A stretch of 64,000 nucleotides of DNA, from the NCBI GenBank assembly GCA_028824715.1, contig JAPPCV010000118.1, positions 186,001 through 250,000 of the forward strand, read 5' to 3'. The notes under the pieces were generated by a model that worked only from the letters and a program-made list of their open reading frames with translations, had not been told where the DNA came from and ran no database searches. This stretch comes from Boseongicola sp. (GTDB lineage Bacteria; Pseudomonadota; Alphaproteobacteria; Rhodobacterales; Rhodobacteraceae). Each line of letters opens with the position of its first letter. The first letter of the stretch is position 1. Made by a program: the position numbers and the translations under genes. This document shows positions 27,477 through 37,626 of this stretch, piece after piece.

Positions 27477-28688
27477 TCATCGGTCCACCTCCCCGAACAC
27501 GATGTCCATCGTTCCAATGATGGCAGATACATCCGCCAGCATGTGTCCCTTCGAAACATGGTCCATCGCCTGAAGATGCAGGTATCCTGGAGCCCGGATC
27601 TTGGCGCGATAGGGCCTGTTGGTGCCGTCAGCCACAAGATAGACTCCGAACTCGCCCTTGGGGGCCTCGACGGCGGCATAGACCTCGCCTTCGGGCACAC
27701 GGAATCCCTCGGTATACAGCTTGAAGTGATGAATCAGGGCTTCCATCGAAGTCTTCATTTCACCCCGTGACGGAGGGGTCAGCTTGCCTCGGGCAAGGAC
27801 TTCGCCCGGTTCCGCCCTCAGCTTCTCGCATGCCTGCTTGATGATCTTCAGGCTCTCCCGCATCTCGGCCATGCGGCAGAGATACCGGTCATAGCAGTCG
27901 CCGTTCTTTCCCACGGGAATCTGGAAGTCAAACTCGTCATAACACTCGTAGGGCTGCGATCGCCGGAGATCCCATGCCATCCCGGAGCCACGCACCATCA
28001 CGCCCGAAAATCCCCAATCCAGGGCTTCCTGTTGGGAGACGATGCAGATGTCCACGTTCCGCTGCTTGAATATCCGGTTTTCCGTCAGGAGGCCGTCGAT
28101 GTCGGCCAGCGCCTTCGGGAATTCGTCCGCCCACACTTCTATGTCGTCGACAAGATCCGGCGGAAGGTCCTGATGCACGCCGCCAGGACGAAAGTAGGCG
28201 GCATGCAGCCGCGCCCCGCAAGCCCGCTCGTAGAACACCATGAGCTTCTCGCGTTCCTCGAACCCCCAGAGCGGCGGGGTCAGGGCGCCGACATCCAACG
28301 CTTGCGTCGTCACGTTCAACAGGTGGTTCAGGATGCGCCCGATCTCCGAGTACAGGACCCGGATCAGCGACGCCCGACGAGGAATCTCGGTACCGGTCAG
28401 CCTTTCGACCGCGAGGCACCAGGCATGCTCCTGGTTCATTGGCGCCACATAGTCCAGCCGGTCGAAATATGGCAGGTTCTGCAGGTAGGTGCGGCTTTCC
28501 ATCAGCTTCTCGGTACCGCGATGAAGCAGGCCGATATGCGGGTCGCAGCGCTCGACGATTTCTCCGTCAAGCTCCAGCACCAGCCGCAGCACGCCATGAG
28601 CGGCCGGGTGTTGCGGCCCGAAATTGATGTTGAAGTTCCGGAGCTTCCTTTCGCCGGTCAGGGCATCATCGGGCTTGCCGTCCATCAT
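27477..28688 (-). CDS. nuoD: NADH-quinone oxidoreductase subunit D
   Basis: 403 aa, full length for the 49-kDa subunit, which with nuoB forms the quinone pocket. N-terminal [15 protein letters not shown] with the quinone-contact His, then RGTEKL, and C-terminal DIVFGEVDR typical of the family. Two start codons in a row at 28688 and 28685; the first overlaps the stop of the small gene upstream. Confidence 0.97.
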   Translation of the reverse strand: MMDGKPDDALTGERKLRNFNINFGPQHPAAHGVLRLVLELDGEIVERCDPHIGLLHRGTEKLMESRTYLQNLPYFDRLDYVAPMNQEHAWCLAVERLTGTEIPRRASLIRVLYSEIGRILNHLLNVTTQALDVGALTPPLWGFEEREKLMVFYERACGARLHAAYFRPGGVHQDLPPDLVDDIEVWADEFPKALADIDGLLTENRIFKQRNVDICIVSQQEALDWGFSGVMVRGSGMAWDLRRSQPYECYDEFDFQIPVGKNGDCYDRYLCRMAEMRESLKIIKQACEKLRAEPGEVLARGKLTPPSRGEMKTSMEALIHHFKLYTEGFRVPEGEVYAAVEAPKGEFGVYLVADGTNRPYRAKIRAPGYLHLQAMDHVSKGHMLADVSAIIGTMDIVFGEVDR

Positions 28689-28834
28689 GCCGCCCTTTCT
28701 GGCCGTTCAGGCAAGTCGCTCCGGAGACGGCGCCTCGCCTCGCCCCGCATGGGCGTGCCGAGCGAAACGCCTGCACCGACAACCCTCGCCTGCCAGAGGC
28801 TTGCGACGCACTTCAAGCGGAACGTCTTGCCCAT
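28685..28834 (-). CDS. small basic protein between nuoC and nuoD
   Basis: 49 codons from ATG at 28834, beginning [20 protein letters not shown]. The start is three bases after the nuoC stop and its own stop overlaps the nuoD start (ATGATG), so it fits the operon exactly with no spare sequence. Rich in Arg; the rest shows no domain. Rhodobacter nuo operons are known to hold unidentified reading frames; whether this corresponds to one is unproven. A spacer with chance open frame is the alternative. Confidence 0.45.
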   Translation of the reverse strand: MGKTFRLKCVASLWQARVVGAGVSLGTPMRGEARRRLRSDLPERPERAA

Positions 28835-28837
28835 GGT

Positions 28838-29446
28838 TCAGTCCTTTGCCCCGGCCTGTTCGTCCCCCGGCAGGATGTAGTTCGCTCCTTCCCAAGGGGA
28901 CATGAAGTCGAATTGACGGTATTCCTGCACGAGCTTCACGGGCTCGTAGACGACGCGTTTCAACTCTTCGTCGTGCCGCACCTCGACAAATCCGGTCGTG
29001 GGGAAGTCCTTCCGCAGCGGATGACCCTGGAATCCGTAGTCGGTGAGGATGCGTCTCAGGTCGGGGTGGCCGGAAAAGAGGATGCCGAACATGTCGAACA
29101 CCTCGCGCTCGAACCAACCCGCAGAGGCATGAACGTCCGTCAATGACGGCACAAACTCATTCTCGTGCACGGCGACCTTCAATCGAATGCGTCGGTTCCG
29201 GTGCATCGAAAGAAGATGATAGACCATGTCGAAGCGCGCCTCGCGCTCCGGATAGTCGACGGCGGTGATGTCAACCAGCGTCGCGAACCGGTAGGTCTTG
29301 TCCGACTTCAGGAAGTCGACGATGCCGACCAAGGACGAAAGCGCGACCTCGACGGTGAGCTCGCCGAAGGCTACCGCTTTCGAGAGCACGCAATCCGGCC
29401 GTTTTGCCTCGATCCCGGCTGCAAGTTCGGAAAGTTCCGCAGACAT
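28838..29446 (-). CDS. nuoC: NADH-quinone oxidoreductase subunit C
   Basis: 202 aa, the 30-kDa subunit of the peripheral arm. Family signature ERE-V-F-D-M-F-G appears as [22 protein letters not shown] in two parts, followed by [15 protein letters not shown]. Start at 29446 has AGGAGG eight bases upstream. Separate from nuoD, unlike the fused nuoCD of E. coli. Confidence 0.97.
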   Translation of the reverse strand: MSAELSELAAGIEAKRPDCVLSKAVAFGELTVEVALSSLVGIVDFLKSDKTYRFATLVDITAVDYPEREARFDMVYHLLSMHRNRRIRLKVAVHENEFVPSLTDVHASAGWFEREVFDMFGILFSGHPDLRRILTDYGFQGHPLRKDFPTTGFVEVRHDEELKRVVYEPVKLVQEYRQFDFMSPWEGANYILPGDEQAGAKD

Positions 29447-29456
29447 CGCCGCCTCC

Positions 29457-29990
29457 TCAGCGCGTGATCGTGCCCGTTCGGCGGATCTTGCGTTGCAACT
29501 GAAGGATGCCGTAGAGCAGCGCCTCCGCGGTCGGCGGGCAACCCGGAACATAGACATCGACGGGAACGATCCGGTCACAGCCTCGCACGACCGAGTAGCT
29601 GTAGTGGTAGTAGCCGCCGCCGTTTGCGCAGGATCCCATCGAGATCACGTAGCGCGGCTCGGGCATCTGGTCGTAGACCTTGCGCAACGCGGGCGCCATC
29701 TTGTTCGTCAAGGTGCCGGCCACGATCATCAGGTCCGACTGCCGCGGACTCGCGCGTGGCGCCGTGCCGAAGCGCTCAAGATCATAGCGCGGCATGGACG
29801 TGTGGATCATTTCGACGGCGCAGCACGCCAACCCGAAGGTCATCCAGTGAAGGCTTCCGGTCCGAACCCAATTGATGACGTCTGCAGTGGAAGTGACAAG
29901 AAACCCCTTGTCCTGCAGTTGCCGGTTGAACTCACGCGCGTCCACGTCACGATCAGGGCCTGCGGCATTGGGCGATGTGACAACGCTCAT
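29457..29990 (-). CDS. nuoB: NADH-quinone oxidoreductase subunit B
   Basis: 177 aa. Carries the terminal N2 4Fe-4S cluster: adjacent cysteines in GLACCAVEM, Cys in MGSCANGGG and Cys in [10 protein letters not shown]. Start at 29990 has AGGAGG eight bases upstream. Ten bases separate it from nuoC. A 152-base gap precedes it after nuoA. Confidence 0.97.
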   Translation of the reverse strand: MSVVTSPNAAGPDRDVDAREFNRQLQDKGFLVTSTADVINWVRTGSLHWMTFGLACCAVEMIHTSMPRYDLERFGTAPRASPRQSDLMIVAGTLTNKMAPALRKVYDQMPEPRYVISMGSCANGGGYYHYSYSVVRGCDRIVPVDVYVPGCPPTAEALLYGILQLQRKIRRTGTITR

Positions 29991-30142
29991 GGGTTCACCT
30001 CCTGAGTGCGCGGTTTATCCGCTCCCCCGTGCAGCGTCAACGCGACCTAACGCAGCAACTCACACGTGAAATCCCAAGAATCGCAAGTCAATGCGCATCC
30101 TGCGACGAAAGGCGGCAATGCCCGGATCCCGGCAGGTCGGGG

Positions 30143-30508
30143 TCACTCCCAGTCCATGGCGCCCTTTTTCCACTCGTAGGCGAATCCGACTGTCAGCACC
30201 ACGAGAAAGACCATCATCGACCAGAACGCCGCGTCTCCAAGGTCACCGAAGGCGACCGCCCAAGGAAACAGGAAAGCAATCTCGAGATCGAAGATGATGA
30301 ACAGGATCGAAACCAGATAGAACCTGACATCGAACTTCATCCGCGCGTCATCAAAGGCATTGAATCCGCATTCGTAGGCGCTGAGCTTTTCCGGGTCGGC
30401 ATCGCTCGGCGCCAGGACGACGGCCGCGAGGATCAGGACCATTCCAAGCCCGGCCGCGATCACGAGAAAGACCAGGATCGGCAGGTATTCCCTCAACAGA
30501 TCTTCCAA
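30143..30508 (-). CDS. nuoA: NADH-quinone oxidoreductase subunit A
   Basis: 121 aa, three membrane helices. Conserved loop [20 protein letters not shown] and helix [14 protein letters not shown] identify it. The start is TTG at 30508 ([10 protein letters not shown], matching the usual MEDLL start), with GGAGG five bases upstream; upstream ATG codons give extensions unlike the family. First gene of the operon. Confidence 0.95.
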   Translation of the reverse strand: MEDLLREYLPILVFLVIAAGLGMVLILAAVVLAPSDADPEKLSAYECGFNAFDDARMKFDVRFYLVSILFIIFDLEIAFLFPWAVAFGDLGDAAFWSMMVFLVVLTVGFAYEWKKGAMDWE

Positions 30509-30651
30509 GGCGGCCTCCGCACGATTTGCCTTCGATGCGCCATCCCTACAGCCCGCATCATCCATGGTCAATGTTGGACGAAAGGCGCAGCGCCGCACGG
30601 GCGCGAATTCATGGCATGGCGACCGAGCAATGTGTACTGGCGCCGGGGCCT

Positions 30652-31464
30652 TCAGGCGTCTTCCGGCGCCGGGATGCTCACTCGACCCTCGACAATGCCC
30701 TCGTTCACCTCAAGCCAGCGGGCCCGGAACGCAAATCGCGCCGCCGACGCAACGTCGCGCTGAAAGGCGGCATTCACGCCTGCCCCGATCACCGCCCCAA
30801 CGATTGGCACGACCTGCGCCATCTTGCGCGTCGAAAGATTGACCCCAAGCGTCGTCGCCAGCCTTTGTATCGCCACGACCGAACCGGTCGCCCGTCCGGC
30901 CATGGCCGCAATCTTCTGCCAGTCGCCACGACCGAACTGCGTCCGGGACTCGGCAAGACGCTGCAGGGTCACGTCACGCTCTTCCACGGAGTTCGCCCCG
31001 GCAAGCTGCAGGACATCAAGAATGTAGACGCGCTCCTGCTCTCCGATGCCGCCAAATCCATAGCAGAGCCCGGTGAGCCGAGCCGTTCTGAGTGCGAGGG
31101 CAACGGTAGCAGGGATGTCAAATGCCAGTCCCGCCGCCCCCAGGACGCCCGTAGCGGCACCGCCTGCAGCTGCATAGCCCAGCGCCCAGCGCCGCACATC
31201 TGCGGCGGCCACGTCGCAGGCCTCGAAGTCCGAGAATTCATGGGAGATTGCCGCGGACCGGATCGAGGACGAAGCAACCCAGTCGGCGCCCCGGATTGCC
31301 GCCTCAACGGCGCTGGCAGGAATCAGCCTGTCAGTCAGGGGTCCGATTGGTGCCGTGACCGAACGGACAACCCTGGGCAGCGCGGACGGACTTGCGTTCC
31401 GATAGGCGTCCTGTTCGGCCAGAACCTCCTGGACATAGGGCAACACTTCCTTGCGTCCGGTCAT
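30652..31464 (-). CDS. EcsC family protein
   Basis: 270 aa. The middle has the EcsC pattern: glycine-alanine-rich helices ([21 protein letters not shown]), then [20 protein letters not shown], and a C-terminal hydrophobic [14 protein letters not shown]. Named after a B. subtilis protein of unclear biochemical role. ATG at 31464 has GGAG upstream; the long upstream extension is not protein-like. Just upstream of nuoA on the same strand, 144 bases away; probably independent. Confidence 0.82.
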   Translation of the reverse strand: MTGRKEVLPYVQEVLAEQDAYRNASPSALPRVVRSVTAPIGPLTDRLIPASAVEAAIRGADWVASSSIRSAAISHEFSDFEACDVAAADVRRWALGYAAAGGAATGVLGAAGLAFDIPATVALALRTARLTGLCYGFGGIGEQERVYILDVLQLAGANSVEERDVTLQRLAESRTQFGRGDWQKIAAMAGRATGSVVAIQRLATTLGVNLSTRKMAQVVPIVGAVIGAGVNAAFQRDVASAARFAFRARWLEVNEGIVEGRVSIPAPEDA

Positions 31465-31973
31465 CCACTCCAGTCCCGCACATTCCCTTGCCACCGTTCC
31501 GCTCGGCCTTGGCCCGTGACCTGCAGACGGCTCCGAAAACGCTCCGAAGCATGCCTGACATCGGTCATGTGGGAACCCGCGTGCAATTCTTGCCTGAACA
31601 AATGTGCCATGCCTGCCGCACTTCGCGCAATGGATACCTGGGTGCCTCCTGCGGCAAATTGAGGAGCCAGGCTTCCTGGACACAGCCTCAGACTCTTCCA
31701 GAATCCGCGCGTGCGCCGCGGTTCCAGGCCACGATCCGGCCGGCGACCCGAACCCCGCACCGAAACAGACATTTTCGGGAACGGCTGTGCGGCGGGCGCC
31801 AGCGAGGAGCTTGGCCGACGCGCCGTTACGCGAACTGCATTCTGCGCAGCGTCCGGCGACAGCAAGTCTGCGCCGCACCGGTGGCGAGCCATGAAGCCAG
31901 AATCCTTGCCAGCCGAGGCAACGGGTTCTGCGAGTTCGCAATCAACCGTGCGCCACTCCAGCCCCTGCCTGGG
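31465..31973. other. gene-free stretch
   Basis: About 500 bases without a recognisable gene; open frames are Arg/Ser/Ala-rich and unconvincing. It should hold the EcsC promoter and the MFS gene's 3' end region. Confidence 0.45.
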
Positions 31974-33215
31974 TCAGTCAAATTCGCCGAATCCCTTTGC
32001 TGGCCGAGACATCCAGCAGCAGCGAAATAGGCCTGCGGCCAGCAGCAGCCCCGCGAAAGTCGCGCTGAACGTCAGTGTCGCACCCAATCCCAGGAATTCC
32101 ACTGCAACTCCGAGAAAGGCGGCACCCATCGCGCTGCTGCCGATTGCGACACTCGCCCACATGCTCATCACGCGTCCGCGCATCCCGTCGCCGATCCGAG
32201 TCTGGATGGCCGACTGGCAGATAATGCCCGATGCGGCGGCGGCGGCCGACATGGCAGCGACCAGACCGATTGCGGCGGGCCACGATGCGGTCAGTCCGAG
32301 GCCGGCAATGCACGCCACCCCGAACAAGCTGATGGCAGCGGCCAATGGGAGGCGGTTGCGGCCAATGGCCGACGGCAGCAATACCAACCCGAGTCCGGCG
32401 ACAATCGCGCCCAGCCCGGAAGCAGCAGTCAAGAGACCCAGGCCTGCGGCTCCCTTGGCAAAGGCGCCGTCCGCAATTACCGGCAGGATTTCGAGCGCTC
32501 CCAATATGAAAATCGATGCGATCGCTGCGAGGGCGAGCGCGGCACGAATGCCGGCATCGCCGAAGGCGAGTCTGGCGCCTTCGACCAGATCGCCCAGAAA
32601 GCCTGGCTCCGCAGGCTTGGCGGCCGCTTGCCGGACGCGCAAGAGCGACAGTGCCACCAGGAACGGCAAATAGCAGAACGCAGTCACGAGCGTTGCCGGC
32701 CCCGTGCCGATTTGCGCAATTGCCCAGCCCCCGATCGCTGGACCGGTCATGCGAGAGACGTTGTAGGTGAGCGAGACAAAATTGACCGCTGACGGGATGT
32801 CGCTGGAGGCGACCAGCCTGGGCGCCATCGACATCCGCACCGGGCCATGTGCCGACATTATCGTGCCGGAGGCCAGAGAATATGTCAGCAGGTGCGGTGC
32901 ACCCAGGATCTCCAAATGTTGGATCAGCCAGAGGCCCAAAGCGGCGGTCAAGAACAGTGACTGGACCAATAAGGCGGCGCGACGCACATCTGACCGGTCG
33001 ATCAAGACACCGAACAAGGGCCCGAGAAATATGGTGGGAAGGAAGTACACGAACGCTATCAGCCCGACAAAGCCGGCCGACCCCGTCAAGTCCCAGGCCA
33101 GCCAGCCGACGATGATGCGGAGCATCCACATCGCATTCAACGCAAAGAGATTGCCGGCAAGGTACAGGCGAAAGTTCCGGGAACTGAGAGCCGACAGGTT
33201 CACGTGCCTCTCCAT
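31974..33215 (-). CDS. MFS transporter (MFS_3/EntS-like)
   Basis: 413 aa with twelve hydrophobic segments. N-terminal LSSRNFRLYLAGN and the loop LIDRSDVRRAAL are typical of the MFS_3 exporter group that includes enterobactin exporter EntS; substrate here unknown. ATG at 33215. It starts 26 bases from the stop of the beta-propeller gene and could be co-transcribed with it. Confidence 0.88.
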   Translation of the reverse strand: MERHVNLSALSSRNFRLYLAGNLFALNAMWMLRIIVGWLAWDLTGSAGFVGLIAFVYFLPTIFLGPLFGVLIDRSDVRRAALLVQSLFLTAALGLWLIQHLEILGAPHLLTYSLASGTIMSAHGPVRMSMAPRLVASSDIPSAVNFVSLTYNVSRMTGPAIGGWAIAQIGTGPATLVTAFCYLPFLVALSLLRVRQAAAKPAEPGFLGDLVEGARLAFGDAGIRAALALAAIASIFILGALEILPVIADGAFAKGAAGLGLLTAASGLGAIVAGLGLVLLPSAIGRNRLPLAAAISLFGVACIAGLGLTASWPAAIGLVAAMSAAAAASGIICQSAIQTRIGDGMRGRVMSMWASVAIGSSAMGAAFLGVAVEFLGLGATLTFSATFAGLLLAAGLFRCCWMSRPAKGFGEFD

Positions 33216-33241
33216 TCACATTCAATGGACTTGCCCGCCAC

Positions 33242-34177
33242 TCACCTGCGGTGAAGCTGCGCAAGCGCCAGGCCAGATTCACCGGCGCATGCGTAAAACA
33301 GCCAGAGGCGATTGTCTTCACGGAATACGAACGGATCCCTCAATTGGTTGACACGTCCATCTGCCGGACCCATGCGTGATGGCGAGGCCGGCTCACCGGC
33401 TCCCTCCCAAGGCGTCTCGGCACGCAGGAGATCCAAGGGATCCGGCAGACGCCAGTCCCGCCAGTTCGCGGGCGTGAAGATGCGAGAGATCAGGAGTCTT
33501 TCAGGCGCATCGCCAATTCGGCTGAAGACGAGAAAGAGTTCATCCCCGAACGAAAAGACGGCGACGTGCCGCGTGGATGGATCTCCGAGGCGCGTCCGGT
33601 CCGTAAACGACAGGCCCGAGTCTGGCGAGCGATAGAGCCAGCCTTCCAGCGCCGCGGCATAGGTCACGCCGTGCCATTCGAAGACACGGGCATAGAAGTC
33701 CGCGCCGGTCGGCTGCGGGTCGCGGAAGTCGATGCCGTTCCCGGACACCGTGCGCCGGGTGGTCTGCGTGCAGTCGCGTTCCAATCCATGGTAGTGCATG
33801 ACGATCAGTCGCCGGGCATGGTCGACATGGACGTCCGGTGAAGCAATGTGCGGGCGAAGATCTCCGGAAGCGACGCTCTCTCGAAACTGCTCCGGAGGTT
33901 CGAGTTCGGACGATTGCGTTGGAAAGCCGGAGCCTTCGAGACGCAGCGCGCCCGGTTCGTGAACATGCCAGGGGCCGATGATTTCGTCCGAGTAGGCCAG
34001 GCGAATGTGGTCGCCGCGGTGGTCGGCAAAATAGAGATAGTACCGGCCAAGCGGGGCGTTGATCCAATCCGGGACGCGAATTGCCGAAGGTCCGTTGATA
34101 TTGGTCCCGATTGTCCTCGCGAGACCTGGGTGAATGATCGGCTTGTTGCCCAACCGCTTTGCAGTGAAGCGAACCAT
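33242..34177 (-). CDS. beta-propeller glycosidase-like protein (GH43-type fold)
   Basis: 311 aa. Repeated strand patterns and pieces such as GPSAIRVPDW, GRYYLYFADHRGDHIRLAYSD, IGPWHVHEPG and QLRDPFVFREDNRLWLFYA are typical of five-bladed propellers of the GH43/GH117 sort. No signal peptide with the start at 34177 (MVRFTAKRLG), so cytoplasmic. I cannot assign catalytic acids with confidence. Shine-Dalgarno site is weak. The in-frame extension to 34234 is unlikely. Confidence 0.7.
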   Translation of the reverse strand: MVRFTAKRLGNKPIIHPGLARTIGTNINGPSAIRVPDWINAPLGRYYLYFADHRGDHIRLAYSDEIIGPWHVHEPGALRLEGSGFPTQSSELEPPEQFRESVASGDLRPHIASPDVHVDHARRLIVMHYHGLERDCTQTTRRTVSGNGIDFRDPQPTGADFYARVFEWHGVTYAAALEGWLYRSPDSGLSFTDRTRLGDPSTRHVAVFSFGDELFLVFSRIGDAPERLLISRIFTPANWRDWRLPDPLDLLRAETPWEGAGEPASPSRMGPADGRVNQLRDPFVFREDNRLWLFYACAGESGLALAQLHRR

Positions 34178-34859
34178 TTGGTTGTGAGAGCCTCTTTCAG
34201 AACACGGGCGTCCGTGTCTACAGCTGACCGGCACACATGTCAGGTCTTGTCAATGTCCGCCGGACTTCGAGGGCATTGGTGTTCTTGTTCCGACGGCACC
34301 CGAATCCGCCGCATCAGTCTCGATTTCGTGATGCCGTACAGAGAAGGCTGCACTCCCCCGCCTCGCGGCGGCACATGGAAGGCCGCCGTCAGGCCGCGAA
34401 ACGCAGATGCACGTCGATCGTGGCCGCCAGGATGTCGAACATCAGGTGACAATGCTCAGTCCGATGGCCGAGAAGCCGCAGACGGCGACCTGCGAATCCG
34501 TCCTTCAGGCGAAATGGCGCGTTCCACGTACATGCATTCCTTGAAGCGTCCCGTCTTCGAGCGGGCGAAGCCTGCGGTGGTCGGACTCTTCCTTCGCTTT
34601 CGCGTGAAGCACCGTCTGGGATACCTGAACGTGTCCCGACCGTGCAAGGAAGGGGGCCTATATGCGTAACAAGACCGCCCGTCAGGTCAGTTCCTCCTGC
34701 CGGTACGCGGCATCGCACGAGGCGTCCACGCGAATGATGACGAAGGGTACGAGGATCATGTGCGGCAGCGGCTTCCGGAAACCTGGAACAAGGAGCGAAC
34801 TTCGTGCTTGACAGCCACCTCCCGGTTCCCTTCTGATTCTCGGAGCATACGAGTCCGGG

Positions 34860-35114
34860 ATCAACCGTGGCGTCCGCGACACCGGGTGGACGACGCTGAA
34901 GCGGATGCTGGAATGCAAGGCTGCGAACCTGATCCCGGTTCCGGCGAGGGACACGAGCCAGGCATGCGACGAGTGCGGCGCGCAGGACGAGCGCAATCGC
35001 GACCGCAGAACTCGGGCGAAATTCCGTTGCGTGGCCTGCGGCCACGCGGCCCCTGCCGACATCAACGCGGCGAAGAACATTCTCGCGCTCGCCGTTGCTA
35101 AAGACCTGCGATGA
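34860..35114 (+). pseudogene. TnpB/OrfB relic of an IS200/IS605-family element
   Basis: Only the C-terminal 85 residues remain: RGVRDTGWTTLKRMLECKA, then ARDTSQACDECG, and RAKFRCVACGHAAPADINAA. The CxxC...CxxC zinc ribbon and the final D-x-N-A-A-x-N-I-L are hallmarks of TnpB. The N-terminal two thirds, including the first RuvC acids, are missing, so it is inactive. No partner TnpA seen. Confidence 0.8.
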
Positions 35115-35404
35115 CGTGCCGTAATCGACACAATCTAACCGCAGTGCTCTTCGCGCCGGTCTTTGGCAACCATGCGTCAAGGCCGAACCTCATCCGTCTA
35201 ACTGGTCTCCGACGCGCGTTTATCGACCGGCGGCAACGTGTCCAGTCGTCGTATCGCACTGCTTTTGCAGACGTATCCTGTCATGGTCAAGGCCTCACAT
35301 CAGATATCTGCACGTTATCGCGGAAACAGGCACATTACCGGCCACAGCAACTAGCCCTTGACGGCAGGGCGCGGAGGGACGAGGTGTGCGGGATTGGCAC
35401 ATAT

Positions 35405-35450
35405 GCACGGCGAGAAGCGTTTGCATTGGCAACTTCCGCTGACCCGTGAA
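35405..35450 (+). repeat. dispersed repeat, copy B
   Basis: Partner of 541-584. Lies 290 bases downstream of the TnpB relic. Direct orientation relative to copy A. Confidence 0.5.
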
Positions 35451-35679
35451 ATCACTGCCTGCGGCGGCCAGACCGTCAGTCTTGTCAAGCACATAATTCC
35501 CAAAAAATGAGCGCTTGCGGAGCTTGCGTGTGAATTGTTGCGTTTGCTGCTTGATCATGAAGCAGTATCCCGAACCCGGCTTGACACGCCGGGATTTTGA
35601 GGTCCTGTTGCTACCGGTGCACCTGAGTGATGGCTTCATCGGCGCGGACTTTTTGCGTTGAGTGTCTGGAGGCGATGGC

Positions 35680-37419
35680 ATGGATACGAACGGGGATAGC
35701 AGGCATATTCGCTATGCTGCGGACGAAAAGCCTCCAACGCCGCTGGCATTCGGTCTTGGCCTGCAGTTGGCGCTTCTCACCATCGCCGGGATCGTGCTCA
35801 CTCCGGCCATCGTTATCCGCGCCGCCGGAGAAGGTGATCCCTACTTGTCCTGGGCGGCGTTTGCCGTGGTCGCCGTCAGCGGCGTCAGCACGATCGTGCA
35901 GGCGGTTCGCGTCGGCCGCTTCGGCGCGGGCTATGTTCTCCTCATGGGAACTTCCGGGGCGTTCATCGCGGTCAGCATTGCTGCCATCGCGGCAGGAGGA
36001 CCGGCGCTGCTTGCCACGCTTGTCGTCATTTCTTCCCTGATCCAGTTCGTTCTAGCCACGCATCTTGTCTGGGTGCGAAGAATTTTCACGCCCACGGTCG
36101 CCGGCACTGTCATCATGCTTATCGCGGTGACGGTGATGCCGATCGTGTTTTCCATGCTGCAAGAGGTGCCGGACAACGCCCACCAGCTGGCGTCGCCGCT
36201 TTCGGCGGCCGCAACGATCGCGGTGATCGTCGGAATCGCGCTTGCCGCAACCGGGGATTGGCGTCTGTGGGCTCCGGTGATCGGCGTCGTTGTCGGTTCG
36301 GTGATCGCCTGGATGTTTGGCATCTACGAAATGGAACGTGTGGCCCAGGCAGCCTGGATCGGGCTTCCGCAAGGAGGATGGCCGGGTTTCGACCTGGACT
36401 TCGATACGACGTTCTGGAGCCTGTTACCTGCCTTTGTGATCGTGACCCTCGTCGGCGCGATAGAGACCATTGGCGACTCGATGGCAATCCAGCACGTATC
36501 CTGGCGCAAGCGGCGGGCCGTGGATTACAAGGCGGTTGAGGGGGCGGTCGCCGCTGACGGGCTTGGCAACATGCTGTCCGGCTTGCTTGGCACCGTTCCG
36601 AACACGACCTATTCCACCAGCATTTCCGTGACCGAGCTTACCGGGGTGGCATCGCGTCGCGTCGGCGTTGCCGTTGGCCTCATCTTCCTCGCCATGGCCC
36701 TTTTGCCCAAGTCGCTCGCGGCAATCCTCGCGATTCCGGGGCCGGTCGTGGCGGCATACGCGACCGTGCTTCTGTCGACACTGTTCGTCGTCGGCATGAG
36801 GATGGTCGTGCAGGATGGGCTGGACTATCGGAAAGGAATGGTGGTCGGCGTGTCGTTCTGGATCGGGGTCGGCTTCCAGAACGGCGCGATATACCCGGAG
36901 TTCTTTGCGGAGTTCGCCGGTGGCCTGTTCCAGAACGGCATGACGGCCGGCGGCGCTTCGGCCATCCTGCTGACCGTGTTCCTGAATGCCACAAAGCCCC
37001 GGCGCAGGCGCATGGAAGTCCCGTTTGACGACACGGCGCTTGGCCCGATCAGCGCATTCTTGCGACAGTTCGCCTTGAGCAGTGGATGGGACGCTGCCAT
37101 GGCGCAACGGCTTGACGCCGTGGGCGAAGAGACCTTCCTGACGCTTCGCGAGAATCAGGAAGACATGCACACCCGCCGTCTTCGCGTCTCCGTTGCGCGC
37201 GAAGACGGAGGGGCCGTTCTGGAGTTCGTCGTCGCCTCCGGAGATGAGATAAACCTTGAGGATCGCATTTCCCGGCTCGGCGAGCATGTCACGGGCGCAT
37301 CGCTAGACCGCGAGGCTTCGCTTCGACTGCTGCGGCATCTCGCGTCGTCAGTCCATCATCAGCAGTATCACGACACCGAAGTCGTGACCGTGAAGGTCAA
37401 GGCACCGGAACCGGGCTGA
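35680..37419 (+). CDS. NCS2 nucleobase:cation symporter with C-terminal extension
   Basis: 579 aa. Residues about 20-440 form the uracil/xanthine permease fold with about 12-14 helices and family motifs ETIGDSMAIQHVSW and VPNTTYSTSISVTELTGVASRR. This part should import a purine or pyrimidine base. Residues about 450-579 are soluble and unusual for NCS2: FLRQFALSSGWDAAMAQRLDAVGEE followed by a beta-rich part resembles a reduced HATPase/anti-sigma-like fold (inference by pattern only). ATG at 35680 has GGAGG seven bases upstream. Confidence 0.85.
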   Translation: MDTNGDSRHIRYAADEKPPTPLAFGLGLQLALLTIAGIVLTPAIVIRAAGEGDPYLSWAAFAVVAVSGVSTIVQAVRVGRFGAGYVLLMGTSGAFIAVSIAAIAAGGPALLATLVVISSLIQFVLATHLVWVRRIFTPTVAGTVIMLIAVTVMPIVFSMLQEVPDNAHQLASPLSAAATIAVIVGIALAATGDWRLWAPVIGVVVGSVIAWMFGIYEMERVAQAAWIGLPQGGWPGFDLDFDTTFWSLLPAFVIVTLVGAIETIGDSMAIQHVSWRKRRAVDYKAVEGAVAADGLGNMLSGLLGTVPNTTYSTSISVTELTGVASRRVGVAVGLIFLAMALLPKSLAAILAIPGPVVAAYATVLLSTLFVVGMRMVVQDGLDYRKGMVVGVSFWIGVGFQNGAIYPEFFAEFAGGLFQNGMTAGGASAILLTVFLNATKPRRRRMEVPFDDTALGPISAFLRQFALSSGWDAAMAQRLDAVGEETFLTLRENQEDMHTRRLRVSVAREDGGAVLEFVVASGDEINLEDRISRLGEHVTGASLDREASLRLLRHLASSVHHQQYHDTEVVTVKVKAPEPG

Positions 37420-37626
37420 CCAGGTACCATTCGGCTTGTGACGTGCCTGCGCATCGCCTGCCGGCGACGCGATGCAGCGGATTTCTTGGCGACAGGCACG
37501 CGGCGCACAAAGTCGGCGAAGTCCACCAACCCGGCCTGAACCTTGTGCCTCTGACGTTGCAGGAAATAAGTGCATCCAATCGGCGCTGCAACGGAGACCA
37601 CGCTCAAGGCACGGCAGTCAACCGCC

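Larger units (their letters stand above)
34178..35679. other. 1.5 kb gene-poor stretch with IS remnants
   Basis: Contains the TnpB relic at 34860-35114 and repeat copy B at 35405-35450. No other gene recognised. The last 180 bases lead to the NCS2 permease and should hold its promoter. Confidence 0.5.

Noticed and set aside
34389-35180. 263-codon minus-strand frame over the TnpB relic
   Set aside because: No recognisable domain, and the opposite strand has the conserved TnpB zinc ribbon.
35298-35307. Palindrome CAGATATCTG as a further GntR site
   Set aside because: Shares only the GATATC core; flanks differ and no related gene starts nearby.
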